From the NCBI GenBank assembly GCA_024401295.1, contig JAKSLG010000024.1:1-36711 (forward strand): 36,711 nucleotides of DNA, read 5' to 3'. Under the pieces are notes generated by a model, which ran no database searches, had not been told where the DNA came from, and saw nothing but the letters and a program-made list of their open reading frames with translations. The stretch's first letter is position 1. Every line of letters begins with the position of its first letter. The DNA is from Bacteroidales bacterium (GTDB lineage Bacteria > Bacteroidota > Bacteroidia > Bacteroidales > Marinilabiliaceae). The translations under genes and the position numbers were made by a program. Positions 17,288-24,722 of the stretch are shown here, piece by piece.

Positions 17288-17961
17288 TCGTTGCGATAGG
17301 AATAGACAAAATTATCGGTCACAGTATCGCCGTCAAGATTAAGGCGCTTTAGATGTATCATCAGACGCTCTGACGTAGAGTCGGGAATAAGCACGTTCAT
17401 CGGAACGCTGATTGTCTGATACTGAATGCCGGTATATTGTTTTGGATCTGTCTCATTCTGAACATGCTTGAGCCATAGCACGACAACACTGTCCGTGCGT
17501 CCGACCTGCTGCGTCGGATCAAATGCCATGTAGAGACGGTCTTCATTATCCTGACGCGTGTAATAATATGCCGTCACGTTGAAAAAGTCCAGGCGGCGGA
17601 AATCTCTCGTTATGTGCAGTTCCGTCGGCACGCACGGCAGATTCGATGTCGAGACTTCGTGAACTATCGGTGTTCTGATATCTTCCGAAAGCTCCTCTAC
17701 CCTGCCCTCAAAGATTTCCGCCGTATCGCTCAGACGTCGGCCGGCGACAATGCGGAATGTGACTCTTGCAGAATCCTCCACGTCGCTCTCCAACAAGCTG
17801 ACAACGAACGTGTTGTTATAGAAGTGAATTAATATTGCCGTATCCGTACGTTCGACAGACGCAATGCCCTGATAAGCCATCGGAACTTCATCTTTCGAAC
17901 ACGAAACGCCGACCGAGACAAGCACGGCAAACATCATCGATATGGCAATCTTAATTCTCAT
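17284..17961 (-). CDS. NigD-like lipoprotein
   Basis: A 225-aa predicted lipoprotein. The signal peptide ends VSVGVSCSKD, placing the lipidated cysteine at residue 21. The rest is beta-rich and resembles the NigD-like family of Bacteroides (an N-terminal barrel-like part, then a C-terminal part with LPCVPTELHITRDFRRLDFFNVTAYYY and VVLWLKHVQNETD). The family's role is unknown; its founder lies in an immunity-linked locus, but most members are scattered orphans. It lies 11 bases after the FKBP lipoprotein gene and is likely the third gene of the nrnA operon. Confidence 0.75.
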   Translation of the reverse strand: MRIKIAISMMFAVLVSVGVSCSKDEVPMAYQGIASVERTDTAILIHFYNNTFVVSLLESDVEDSARVTFRIVAGRRLSDTAEIFEGRVEELSEDIRTPIVHEVSTSNLPCVPTELHITRDFRRLDFFNVTAYYYTRQDNEDRLYMAFDPTQQVGRTDSVVVLWLKHVQNETDPKQYTGIQYQTISVPMNVLIPDSTSERLMIHLKRLNLDGDTVTDNFVYSYRND

Positions 17962-17972
17962 AGATCTCTTAT

Positions 17973-18479
17973 TTACTCAACAGCCAGAACCTCAACATCA
18001 TAGCGCAAAATGCGTCGTCCACGTATGCGATTTTCATCGCCGACAAGTCCATAAGCCTGATCCGGCATCGCAATGATTGTCGCCTTCGCACCAAGCTGCA
18101 ATTGCGTGAGAGCCATGTCAAGGGCGACAATATCCTGGCCCGACCCGACAGCAATCTGCTTATGTCCATCACGTTCCGACGTATAATATTCAGTTCCATC
18201 GATATCGCTGATGCGATAAGCGAGAGTAACGACATTTCCACTCTCAATCTTACGACCGTCGCCTTCGCTCGTAATGGTCAACCACAGACCTTGACGCGAT
18301 GGCACAGTGTCCAGACTCTGCGCACGGCAATATGTCGCAATAACCATCGAATCACGATGGACCAGCTTGCGATTATACTCAATCAGATCATCGCGCGAAG
18401 GCATCCGACGTCTCGGCTGCTCCTGAGAGCATGACACCAGCGTCAGTACGATTGCCGCTATGAAGAGGACTTTACTCAT
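17973..18479 (-). CDS. FKBP-type peptidyl-prolyl isomerase lipoprotein (GldI-like)
   Basis: A 168-aa envelope protein. The signal peptide ends LTLVSCSQE (Cys17 lipidated), then a helical linker, then an FKBP domain from about residue 68 (GNVVTLAYRISDIDGTEYY, IVALDMALTQLQLGAKATIIAMPDQAYGLVG). It should speed folding of exported proteins. Its size and architecture fit the GldI group, a lipoprotein isomerase needed for gliding in Flavobacterium and found in T9SS-bearing species; here I would only call it GldI-like. The ATG at 18479 overlaps the nrnA stop (ATGA), which supports this start over the one at 18500. Confidence 0.85.
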   Translation of the reverse strand: MSKVLFIAAIVLTLVSCSQEQPRRRMPSRDDLIEYNRKLVHRDSMVIATYCRAQSLDTVPSRQGLWLTITSEGDGRKIESGNVVTLAYRISDIDGTEYYTSERDGHKQIAVGSGQDIVALDMALTQLQLGAKATIIAMPDQAYGLVGDENRIRGRRILRYDVEVLAVE

Positions 18480-19507
18480 TTTGCACTCTTTTTGAGCCAC
18501 TTAGCATAGAATGGTACGATATTCTCGGTAAAGCGGTTCACAGCCTCGTCGATAGGACCGACAAAATTCGCACCCGCAGCATTCAAATGACCGCCACCGG
18601 CGAAATGCTCCGCAAGGAATTCATTGACAGGGAAATCCTGCTTTGAACGCAACGAAATTTTCACGCCATCGGGACGCTCCATAATAAATGCGGAAACAAG
18701 GACATCCTTAATCTGAAGAGCCATATTGACAAGACCTTCGGTATCGCCTGTCACATAGTGATATTTCAGCAGCTCATTCTTGTCGAGCGTGATGAGTGCA
18801 ATCGGATATTTCTCGATGCGGTGCAATTTCTTGCCAAGCGCATAACCAGTCAGATGCATACGGCGCATCGTCTTGCTGTTGAAGAGGTTATCGTGAATCT
18901 CCGGCTTGTTGATGCCGCAACGCAACAACTCTGCCATGACCAAATAAATATCAGGATCATTCGAATTATACGACAAGCCGCCAGTGTCCGTCATGATGCC
19001 GGTATAAAGGTCTGTCGCAACATCAATATCGACATATTGCCACAGCGAAGCCTGACGCAAGAGATAATAGACAAGCTCACATGTCGCAGCAGCCGATGGC
19101 ACCGAGAACATAACATCGGTCTTTGCGACAGGATCTGTATGATGGTCTATCATCACATATTTCTTGTCAGAAGCCAAGAGCTTATCGCCAAGTGAACGAA
19201 CGCGCTTGAAATCGTTATAATCCATCACCAAAACAACTTCCGCAGCATCGATGACCTTGTCACATTCCTCTTGCTGACGCTCATAGGTCATCAGACTTTT
19301 GATGCCTGGCATCCATGAAAAATATGTAGGTGCAAGGTCCGGAGTTATGACAGTAGCCTCCTTTCCCATGTTGATCAGTACCTTGCGCAATGCAAGAGTC
19401 GAACCGAGAGCATCACCGTCCGGATTCGTATGACAAGTGAGAACAAAGGATTTGCAATCGTTCAGAAGACCCGCAAACTTGGCGAGGTCGCTTTCGCATA
19501 AAATCAT
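18476..19507 (-). CDS. nrnA: DHH/DHHA1 phosphoesterase, bifunctional nanoRNase/pAp phosphatase
   Basis: A 343-aa cytoplasmic enzyme. It has DHH-family motifs: HTNPDGDALGS near residue 25, MDYNDF near 95, DHHTDP at about 121-126, and the DHHA1 substrate motif GGGHLNAAGA near 302. NrnA-type proteins degrade 2-5-nt RNAs and dephosphorylate 3'-phosphoadenosine 5'-phosphate. The length is typical. It opens a three-gene operon with the FKBP and NigD-like lipoproteins. Confidence 0.9.
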   Translation of the reverse strand: MILCESDLAKFAGLLNDCKSFVLTCHTNPDGDALGSTLALRKVLINMGKEATVITPDLAPTYFSWMPGIKSLMTYERQQEECDKVIDAAEVVLVMDYNDFKRVRSLGDKLLASDKKYVMIDHHTDPVAKTDVMFSVPSAAATCELVYYLLRQASLWQYVDIDVATDLYTGIMTDTGGLSYNSNDPDIYLVMAELLRCGINKPEIHDNLFNSKTMRRMHLTGYALGKKLHRIEKYPIALITLDKNELLKYHYVTGDTEGLVNMALQIKDVLVSAFIMERPDGVKISLRSKQDFPVNEFLAEHFAGGGHLNAAGANFVGPIDEAVNRFTENIVPFYAKWLKKSAK

Positions 19508-19555
19508 CTGGATAACAAATTTTTTCTGCGAAATTAATATTTTTTGGCGTATTTT

Positions 19556-19586
19556 TTTGACATATCAAACAAGAATTGTAATTTTG
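19556..19586 (+). promoter_or_regulatory. Promoter of ndk
   Basis: TTTG (19556-19559), 19 bp, then TAATTTTG (19579-19586) is an exact Bacteroidota -33/-7 promoter. The start site would lie near 19592, about 40 bases before the ATG. Confidence 0.75.
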
Positions 19587-19631
19587 GGAAAATTAACAAA
19601 ATCAATTCAAACAACTAATAACAGTTAAATC

Positions 19632-20093
19632 ATGAGTTCTACCAACAAGACATTCTCGATGATTAAGCCAGGTGCTGTTCACAACAAGCACATCGGCCAC
19701 ATCCTTTCTAAGATTGAAGAAGCTGGTTTCACTATCGCAGCAATCAAGACAACACGCCTCACATTGGCCGACGCAGGTGAATTCTATGCTGAGCACAAGG
19801 ACAAGCCTTTCTATCAGGAACTTATCGAGTTCATGTCTTCTGGACCAATCATCGCAATGGTTCTCTTGAAGGAAAATGCTGTTGCCGATTTCCGTCAGCT
19901 CATTGGTGCAACTGACCCTGAGAAGGCTGCTGAGGGTACTATCCGCAAGCTCTTCGCTACAAGCAAGGCTCACAATGCCGTTCACGGTTCTGACTCTGAC
20001 GCAAGTGCAGAGCGCGAAAGTGCATTCTTCTTCAGCCGTCAGGAATGGCTCACTCTCGAAGAGGTCACTTCTACTCCAGGCTACGTATATTAA
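19632..20093 (+). CDS. ndk: Nucleoside diphosphate kinase
   Basis: A 153-aa housekeeping kinase that moves the gamma-phosphate from ATP to other nucleoside diphosphates. The phosphorylated histidine is His118 in NAVHGSDS. The N-terminal [10 protein letters not shown] and C-terminal [13 protein letters not shown] blocks are canonical. It has a clear promoter and a strong terminator, so it appears monocistronic. Confidence 0.97.
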   Translation: MSSTNKTFSMIKPGAVHNKHIGHILSKIEEAGFTIAAIKTTRLTLADAGEFYAEHKDKPFYQELIEFMSSGPIIAMVLLKENAVADFRQLIGATDPEKAAEGTIRKLFATSKAHNAVHGSDSDASAERESAFFFSRQEWLTLEEVTSTPGYVY

Positions 20094-20110
20094 TCACACA
20101 TACGTTAATC

Positions 20111-20150
20111 AAAAATGCACATTCCAATACGGAGTGTGCATTTTTATTTT
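20111..20150 (+). terminator. Bidirectional terminator between ndk and the outer-membrane protein operon
   Basis: A long stem pairs 20111-20125 with 20131-20145 (one wobble, AATAC loop). On the plus strand it is followed by T-rich sequence to 20150. The A5 on its left side gives a U-run in the minus direction, so it can end both converging transcripts. Confidence 0.88.
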
Positions 20151-20195
20151 TTATCTATTTCAAAAAAATCCTCTTATCTCAACCCTATTCTCACA

Positions 20196-20945
20196 CTACA
20201 AAGCGTATGATACACCTAGATTGAAGTATATCGGATACATGGCAAATGCCACCGTATCGAAATCCTTTTCAAAGGCATCACGCAATCCCCAAGAGAGATC
20301 ACCGAACACGCCAAAACCACGCCAGATTCTGTAATTCAAGCCTCCTTGAAGACCAAACATAAATTTATTAAGATGTTCGCCGAACGAGTACGTTGCCGTA
20401 GAATTGCCGGCAAAGACGATCTTGTTGCCTGTCGGATCTCCCTCGCGCAGATAGCCCTCGCTGACATATCCGCTGAAATCGCCTTTTATCTGAAGGCTAA
20501 GCTGAATGCCTGCATTGAAATCAAATCGCGAACCTACACGCCAACGGCTTACGATGGGAACCGTGAAGAATTGCTGCTGGCAGCTTGTATAGTCAAGGCC
20601 TGTCCAGTTTCCGCTCATCTTGGCATCGCCATCGACTACCTCCATGTAATAGTTTTTCACTCTGGCATCGGTCTCCATACCCTTATTTTCAAATTTCACG
20701 CCTGCTCCAAGTCCCCATTTTGCAGTGAACCAACGAGTCGCGTTGAGAGCCAACGTCAACTGCATACCCGGGTCAAACGACCTGATTTCGCGGATCTCGG
20801 CAGGAATAGGCAGAGGCGATGTGCCACCGAAATTGAAACCGGCCTTTGCATCAAAAGTCCATACAGGCAAAGCTGATTTTTCCTGAGCTTCGACAGCTGC
20901 TATTGATAGTACAGCAAGGAGTGCTGCGACGAAATACTTCTTCAT
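20196..20945 (-). CDS. Outer-membrane beta-barrel protein (PorT-like)
   Basis: A 249-aa exported protein with a signal peptide (about 1-20, ending AAVEAQ). Alternating beta strands follow, with glycine/aromatic pairs at strand ends: FDAKAGFNFGG, WGLGAGVKFENKG, FNAGIQLSLQIKGDFSG, FMFGLQGGLNYRIWRGFGVFGDLSWGL and the terminal FNLGVSYAL. This is the small outer-membrane barrel type found throughout Bacteroidales. No specific function is known. Its ATG overlaps the TGA of the PCMD lipoprotein gene (ATGA at 20942-20945), so it is the third gene of that operon. Confidence 0.85.
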   Translation of the reverse strand: MKKYFVAALLAVLSIAAVEAQEKSALPVWTFDAKAGFNFGGTSPLPIPAEIREIRSFDPGMQLTLALNATRWFTAKWGLGAGVKFENKGMETDARVKNYYMEVVDGDAKMSGNWTGLDYTSCQQQFFTVPIVSRWRVGSRFDFNAGIQLSLQIKGDFSGYVSEGYLREGDPTGNKIVFAGNSTATYSFGEHLNKFMFGLQGGLNYRIWRGFGVFGDLSWGLRDAFEKDFDTVAFAMYPIYFNLGVSYAL

Positions 20946-22150
20946 TGTTCGTTGAATATTACTTCTACATCATCAACCATAAATGTGCTTCCTGGCAAAA
21001 ATGTCTCTTTGCCCTTGTCATTCACGCCTCTATTGAGCGCACCTTCATAGATATCTCCATATTTGCTCGACGAGAACACAAGCGCCATCTTGTAAATGCC
21101 ATTCTTAAGGTCGATTGCATTGATCTCAGCACCATACGATTCATAATCGAGATCGAACGAGAATTCTGTCCATTCCTCGACTGTGTCGGCCGTTCCGAAC
21201 ATTCCATGAGCAACTACGTGTGAGTCAACATATCCATCGCCGGCCTGATGACCATCAAGATATTTGAGCTCATCGTCTGTCTTGAAGAATACGCAATGTA
21301 CCGTGCATGAATCGACACGTCCCGGCACTTCGACAAGGTTGCCATTGTCGTTGCGGAAGAACGTCTCGCCTGGCTTATATTTGAACCAACCTTTCACCGT
21401 CTTTGGCTTCTGATATGTCGTTATGCCGAAATGCGTTGTCAACAAGGCATCGTTCATAGCCTGAGTGACATCAAATACGCCAAGGAACATATTGCCAGCC
21501 GCCATTGGCTTCTTGCCCATCTTGCCGAAACCACCTGTGGAACAAGTCTGCAGAACAGCACAACGAGAGCCGTTGATGCCTTCGCCCTCTTCCGACTGAT
21601 AAGTCGGATAGGAATCGAGCGTTTTTCCTTGACCCGTCATGGCAAAACCGGCATTTCCACTTGCCCATATATCCATTCTCTCGCCTTCCACATTCTCGTA
21701 GAACTGCTGATAGAGATTGTTGCCCGAAGGGATGATTGAACAGTCTTCAAACGAAAGCATCGGAGGTAACGATCGCTTGGATGGATGCGACACCATTATC
21801 GCATAACGCTTCTGCCAGTTGCGGTCTTGCGAAGTGACCGTCGCAAAAATCGTATCATTGTAATCTACAAGGTTTTCCGGGCCACTGCCCTCCCATGTCA
21901 TCACAGCGCCGTGAGTCACCTTATAGACGATCACGAGTGTCTTCAAATCCCATCCGTTCGGCACGACAATCTTCAGCGGATATGCATTAAGCGTCGTATC
22001 GATAGGAGCGAAATAGTTGATAGCATCAGGCTTAACGCCCTGTGGAAACGTAACTTCTACGATATCACATTCTGTATTCTGAGCCTCTTCGGCGATGCAA
22101 CCGACAAGCATTGCACAGCTGAGAGATACTATAAAACTCTTTACATTCAT
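20942..22150 (-). CDS. PCMD-domain surface lipoprotein
   Basis: A 402-aa predicted lipoprotein. The signal peptide ends AMLVGCIAEE (Cys18). An N-terminal immunoglobulin-like part (about 25-120, with VTFPQGVKPDAINY and AIMVSHPSKR) precedes a C-terminal jelly-roll of the PCMD type (putative carbohydrate metabolism domain; about 130-400). The PCMD part shows GSRCAVLQTCSTGG, KGWFKYKPGE, WTEFSFDLDY and ends STFMVDDVEVIFNE. PCMD proteins are exposed surface proteins that may bind glycans; direct evidence is thin. It lies 4 bases after the calycin-like gene and overlaps the barrel protein gene. Confidence 0.82.
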   Translation of the reverse strand: MNVKSFIVSLSCAMLVGCIAEEAQNTECDIVEVTFPQGVKPDAINYFAPIDTTLNAYPLKIVVPNGWDLKTLVIVYKVTHGAVMTWEGSGPENLVDYNDTIFATVTSQDRNWQKRYAIMVSHPSKRSLPPMLSFEDCSIIPSGNNLYQQFYENVEGERMDIWASGNAGFAMTGQGKTLDSYPTYQSEEGEGINGSRCAVLQTCSTGGFGKMGKKPMAAGNMFLGVFDVTQAMNDALLTTHFGITTYQKPKTVKGWFKYKPGETFFRNDNGNLVEVPGRVDSCTVHCVFFKTDDELKYLDGHQAGDGYVDSHVVAHGMFGTADTVEEWTEFSFDLDYESYGAEINAIDLKNGIYKMALVFSSSKYGDIYEGALNRGVNDKGKETFLPGSTFMVDDVEVIFNEQ

Positions 22151-22154
22151 TTGC

Positions 22155-23396
22155 CTACTTTTTATCGCCGTTAAACGTAACCTGAACGTTAAATCCTTCC
22201 ATCACTTCGATGTCAATTACGAGTTCGAGTTTTTCCTTTGTCACAGTACCCTCAAGCTCAGGATAAACCTCAAGTCCGAGGTCACTGATATAGACTGCCG
22301 TTTTGCCACTTACGTCGAATCCGTTTATGTCTTCATTGTAAACTGCGTCGCAATCGGCTTTTATATCTCCGACAACAATCATATCGCCATCCTGCTCGAT
22401 AGAGAAATTATAGAGAGCGATGGAAAGCTTTTCGCCACTGACCTTCGTCTCGATTGTTGTCTGTACAGGATCAAGGAATGAGCCCTGCACATTGACATTC
22501 ATACCAGGATCAAAATAGTTGCCGACCATATCGGTCAGAACAGCCTCTGTCGGTTCAGGCTCCGGCTCAGGATCGTCGCCAGGATCCGTGCCTGGAACTT
22601 CAGGCTGATTGCCATTGTCGATATTCTCATCGGAAGGCAGCTCAAACCAAGAACTTTCACGAAGTTTTCCAAATGTCCAATCACCGACATTCGATTCTCT
22701 TTTGGCTGAGAAATCGCAAGCCATTGTCATATCGGCAAAGCCAACATATTTTTTCTCGAGGTCATCTTTAGGACTCCAGCTGAGATCCGTATATAAGGAG
22801 ACCTGAATTCTATTGCGGAAAACCTTGGCCTCTATCTTCGCATCGACTTTATTACCATGCTGTCTATAAGCGCAAGCCGCATTCAGATCTATCTGAAACT
22901 CAGAACTTTCAACAACATAATAATATTCATCATCATACATGGCATCAACGACACGACATTCGACGTCAATATCAAACGGGAAATCCCATGCCACGGTGCG
23001 GAAACCTTCAATGGCCACATTGTACAAACGATCGGCCTTTTTCGTGAATTGAATCTGGCTATATATCTTGTTTGAACGCGACGCACCCAAAAAGGCCTGA
23101 CGGGCATGGCCAGGACGCTGGCAACTTCCGGTCACTTCAACATAATATGTTCCGCGAACATAATCGGCGTCAAAAGCGATGGCATCTGGAGCCTGCGAAA
23201 CCGTGTCACGAGGAGATTTGATAATCGTTTCGGTGATTATTATGGTATCGGAATTGACAGACGTATCTGTCTGAGGATCAACCTTTACGTTTGTAGGTAT
23301 GAAGGTCTCGAGTTCTTGAATCATATCGTCACCGCTACAAGAACAGAGCATGGAACTCACGATTGCAGCAGAGGCGGTCAAAAGTCTAAAATTCAT
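22155..23396 (-). CDS. Calycin-like surface lipoprotein
   Basis: A predicted lipoprotein of about 413 aa. From the ATG at 23396 the signal peptide ends SMLCSCSGDD (lipidated Cys18 or Cys20). The N-terminal part (about 60-280) is beta-rich and unrecognised. A proline/acidic hinge (PGTDPGDDPEPEPEP, near 300) leads to a C-terminal calycin-like barrel (GNYFDPGMNVNVQGSF, IALYNFSIEQDGDMIVVGDI, ending LELVIDIEV...VTFNG), a domain common in Bacteroides surface lipoproteins. In-frame ATGs at 23408 and 23420 are also possible; the frame open to 23522 runs past the candidate -7 box at 23458-23451 and is unlikely. First gene of the calycin-PCMD-barrel operon. Confidence 0.78.
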   Translation of the reverse strand: MNFRLLTASAAIVSSMLCSCSGDDMIQELETFIPTNVKVDPQTDTSVNSDTIIITETIIKSPRDTVSQAPDAIAFDADYVRGTYYVEVTGSCQRPGHARQAFLGASRSNKIYSQIQFTKKADRLYNVAIEGFRTVAWDFPFDIDVECRVVDAMYDDEYYYVVESSEFQIDLNAACAYRQHGNKVDAKIEAKVFRNRIQVSLYTDLSWSPKDDLEKKYVGFADMTMACDFSAKRESNVGDWTFGKLRESSWFELPSDENIDNGNQPEVPGTDPGDDPEPEPEPTEAVLTDMVGNYFDPGMNVNVQGSFLDPVQTTIETKVSGEKLSIALYNFSIEQDGDMIVVGDIKADCDAVYNEDINGFDVSGKTAVYISDLGLEVYPELEGTVTKEKLELVIDIEVMEGFNVQVTFNGDKK

Positions 23397-23450
23397 ATTA
23401 TCACTCATTTCTATACGCATGTTTGTGTACACAAACTCGTTTGCAAGTTG

Positions 23451-23458
23451 CAAAGATA
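23451..23458 (-). promoter_or_regulatory. Candidate -7 element of the surface lipoprotein operon
   Basis: TATCTTTG on the minus strand (23458-23451) matches TAnnTTTG and lies about 55 bases before the chosen ATG at 23396. No TTTG is found 19-21 bp upstream. Confidence 0.4.
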
Positions 23459-23552
23459 CATGAAAATATCTTTGGATATAAACTCTGCGAAGAAAAGTCA
23501 AAGAATAACACAAACAAATCAACTTATATATAATAGTCTAAAAAAATATGAG

Positions 23553-23560
23553 TATTTTTG
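23553..23560 (+). promoter_or_regulatory. Candidate -7 element of the Lnb-like gene
   Basis: TATTTTTG matches TAnnTTTG, 22 bases before the ATG at 23583. No -33 element is evident. The T-rich context makes a chance match possible. Confidence 0.35.
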
Positions 23561-23582
23561 CCGTCAGGTCATTTTTTTCACG

Positions 23583-24722
23583 ATGCGATCTATTATAACA
23601 TTGATACTTACGTTGAGTACATTGCTGTCATATTCGCAAGAGACGACAGGAGTGCCGAACCACCCGGATGAGGATTTTGTCGAGGTTGACGTTCTCATCA
23701 TTGGCACAGGTGAAGATTTCACTTCGTGCATGGGACATTCTGCATTACGGATGCAGTGTCCGACGCATAATCTCGACTATGTTTTTGACGTCGTGCAAGA
23801 AGACCTTGGGACAAACGCCTTTAGCTTCGCAAGAGGAAAACTGATGAGTTTCACAAACATAACGCCATCAGCCGAATACATTGACCGCTATATCTCTGAA
23901 GGACGAAGCATCATCGCATATAGACTCGACTTGCCTATTGCCACAAAGCAACGGCTTTGGGAAATAATGGACAAACATGCATCAGAAGATCCTCGACCGC
24001 TCACACGTCTGCACGAAAGCTGTTCCGGACGACTCTACGAATGGTTGCGAGAAGCGACAGAAGACAGCCTTGCTGTTGCTTGTTGGCCAAAACTCTTCGA
24101 GCGTTCGATATATGAGATGGGCTACACATACTATGGACGCAACTGGAGAAGATTTTTCTTTGGAACATTTGCACAGGGCAATACGATAGACGCGAATTTG
24201 CCTAACACCGAGAAGATTGTCATCCCGATGGCAATGGAAGAGGTTCTCAAAGTGACCGAGGCCCATGGCAGACCGATTATCCGCCAGAAAGAAATACTAA
24301 ATGCGCAAAAAAGCGACAATGACGACGACATTATCACACCAAGCCTTGTTGCCTTTCTGCTTTTCATCTTATCGCTTGCCAACTTCCGCATCAACAGCAA
24401 TGCGCTAAGCATGACCATTTTAGCATTTCCATTACTGATTGGTCTTATGACGACAATAACGGTCTTGGCAGCAAGAATTGAATGTTTGTCGTTCAACTGG
24501 CTGACAATACCATTTTCGCCACTTCCATGGCTATTTTATAAATACAGAAGATATTGGTTGTTGGGCATGAGCGTCATATGCCTTATCTGGAGTGCGGCAA
24601 TGCTGTCCACAAGTCACCAGATTGTACTCAACAGCCACATCATATTGGCATTGGCAACAGCATTTGCCTATGCCCAACTGGCATATTCCAACAAAAGAGA
24701 AAAAACAACACTCAATGAATAG
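23583..24722 (+). CDS. DUF4105 membrane protein, Lnb-like lipoprotein N-acyltransferase candidate
   Basis: A 379-aa protein. A signal sequence (1 to about 19, ending LLSYSQ) precedes a periplasmic DUF4105 domain (about 30-240). His52 in SCMGHSALRM and Cys147 in HESCSGRLYEWL look like the catalytic pair of a papain/NlpC-like thiol fold. After residue 250 there are four or five transmembrane helices. In Bacteroides a DUF4105 protein with this architecture (Lnb) was reported to N-acylate lipoproteins, since Bacteroidota lack Lnt. I infer the same role but cannot exclude a paralogue. The frame is open back to 23106, but the ATG at 23583 is preferred because it starts a signal peptide. It overlaps the next gene by 8 bases. 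Confidence 0.75.
   Translation: MRSIITLILTLSTLLSYSQETTGVPNHPDEDFVEVDVLIIGTGEDFTSCMGHSALRMQCPTHNLDYVFDVVQEDLGTNAFSFARGKLMSFTNITPSAEYIDRYISEGRSIIAYRLDLPIATKQRLWEIMDKHASEDPRPLTRLHESCSGRLYEWLREATEDSLAVACWPKLFERSIYEMGYTYYGRNWRRFFFGTFAQGNTIDANLPNTEKIVIPMAMEEVLKVTEAHGRPIIRQKEILNAQKSDNDDDIITPSLVAFLLFILSLANFRINSNALSMTILAFPLLIGLMTTITVLAARIECLSFNWLTIPFSPLPWLFYKYRRYWLLGMSVICLIWSAAMLSTSHQIVLNSHIILALATAFAYAQLAYSNKREKTTLNE

Noticed and set aside
23106-23582. N-terminal extension of the Lnb-like frame by 159 codons
   Set aside because: It runs antisense through the calycin-like lipoprotein gene and its promoter. The ATG at 23583 starts a proper signal peptide.
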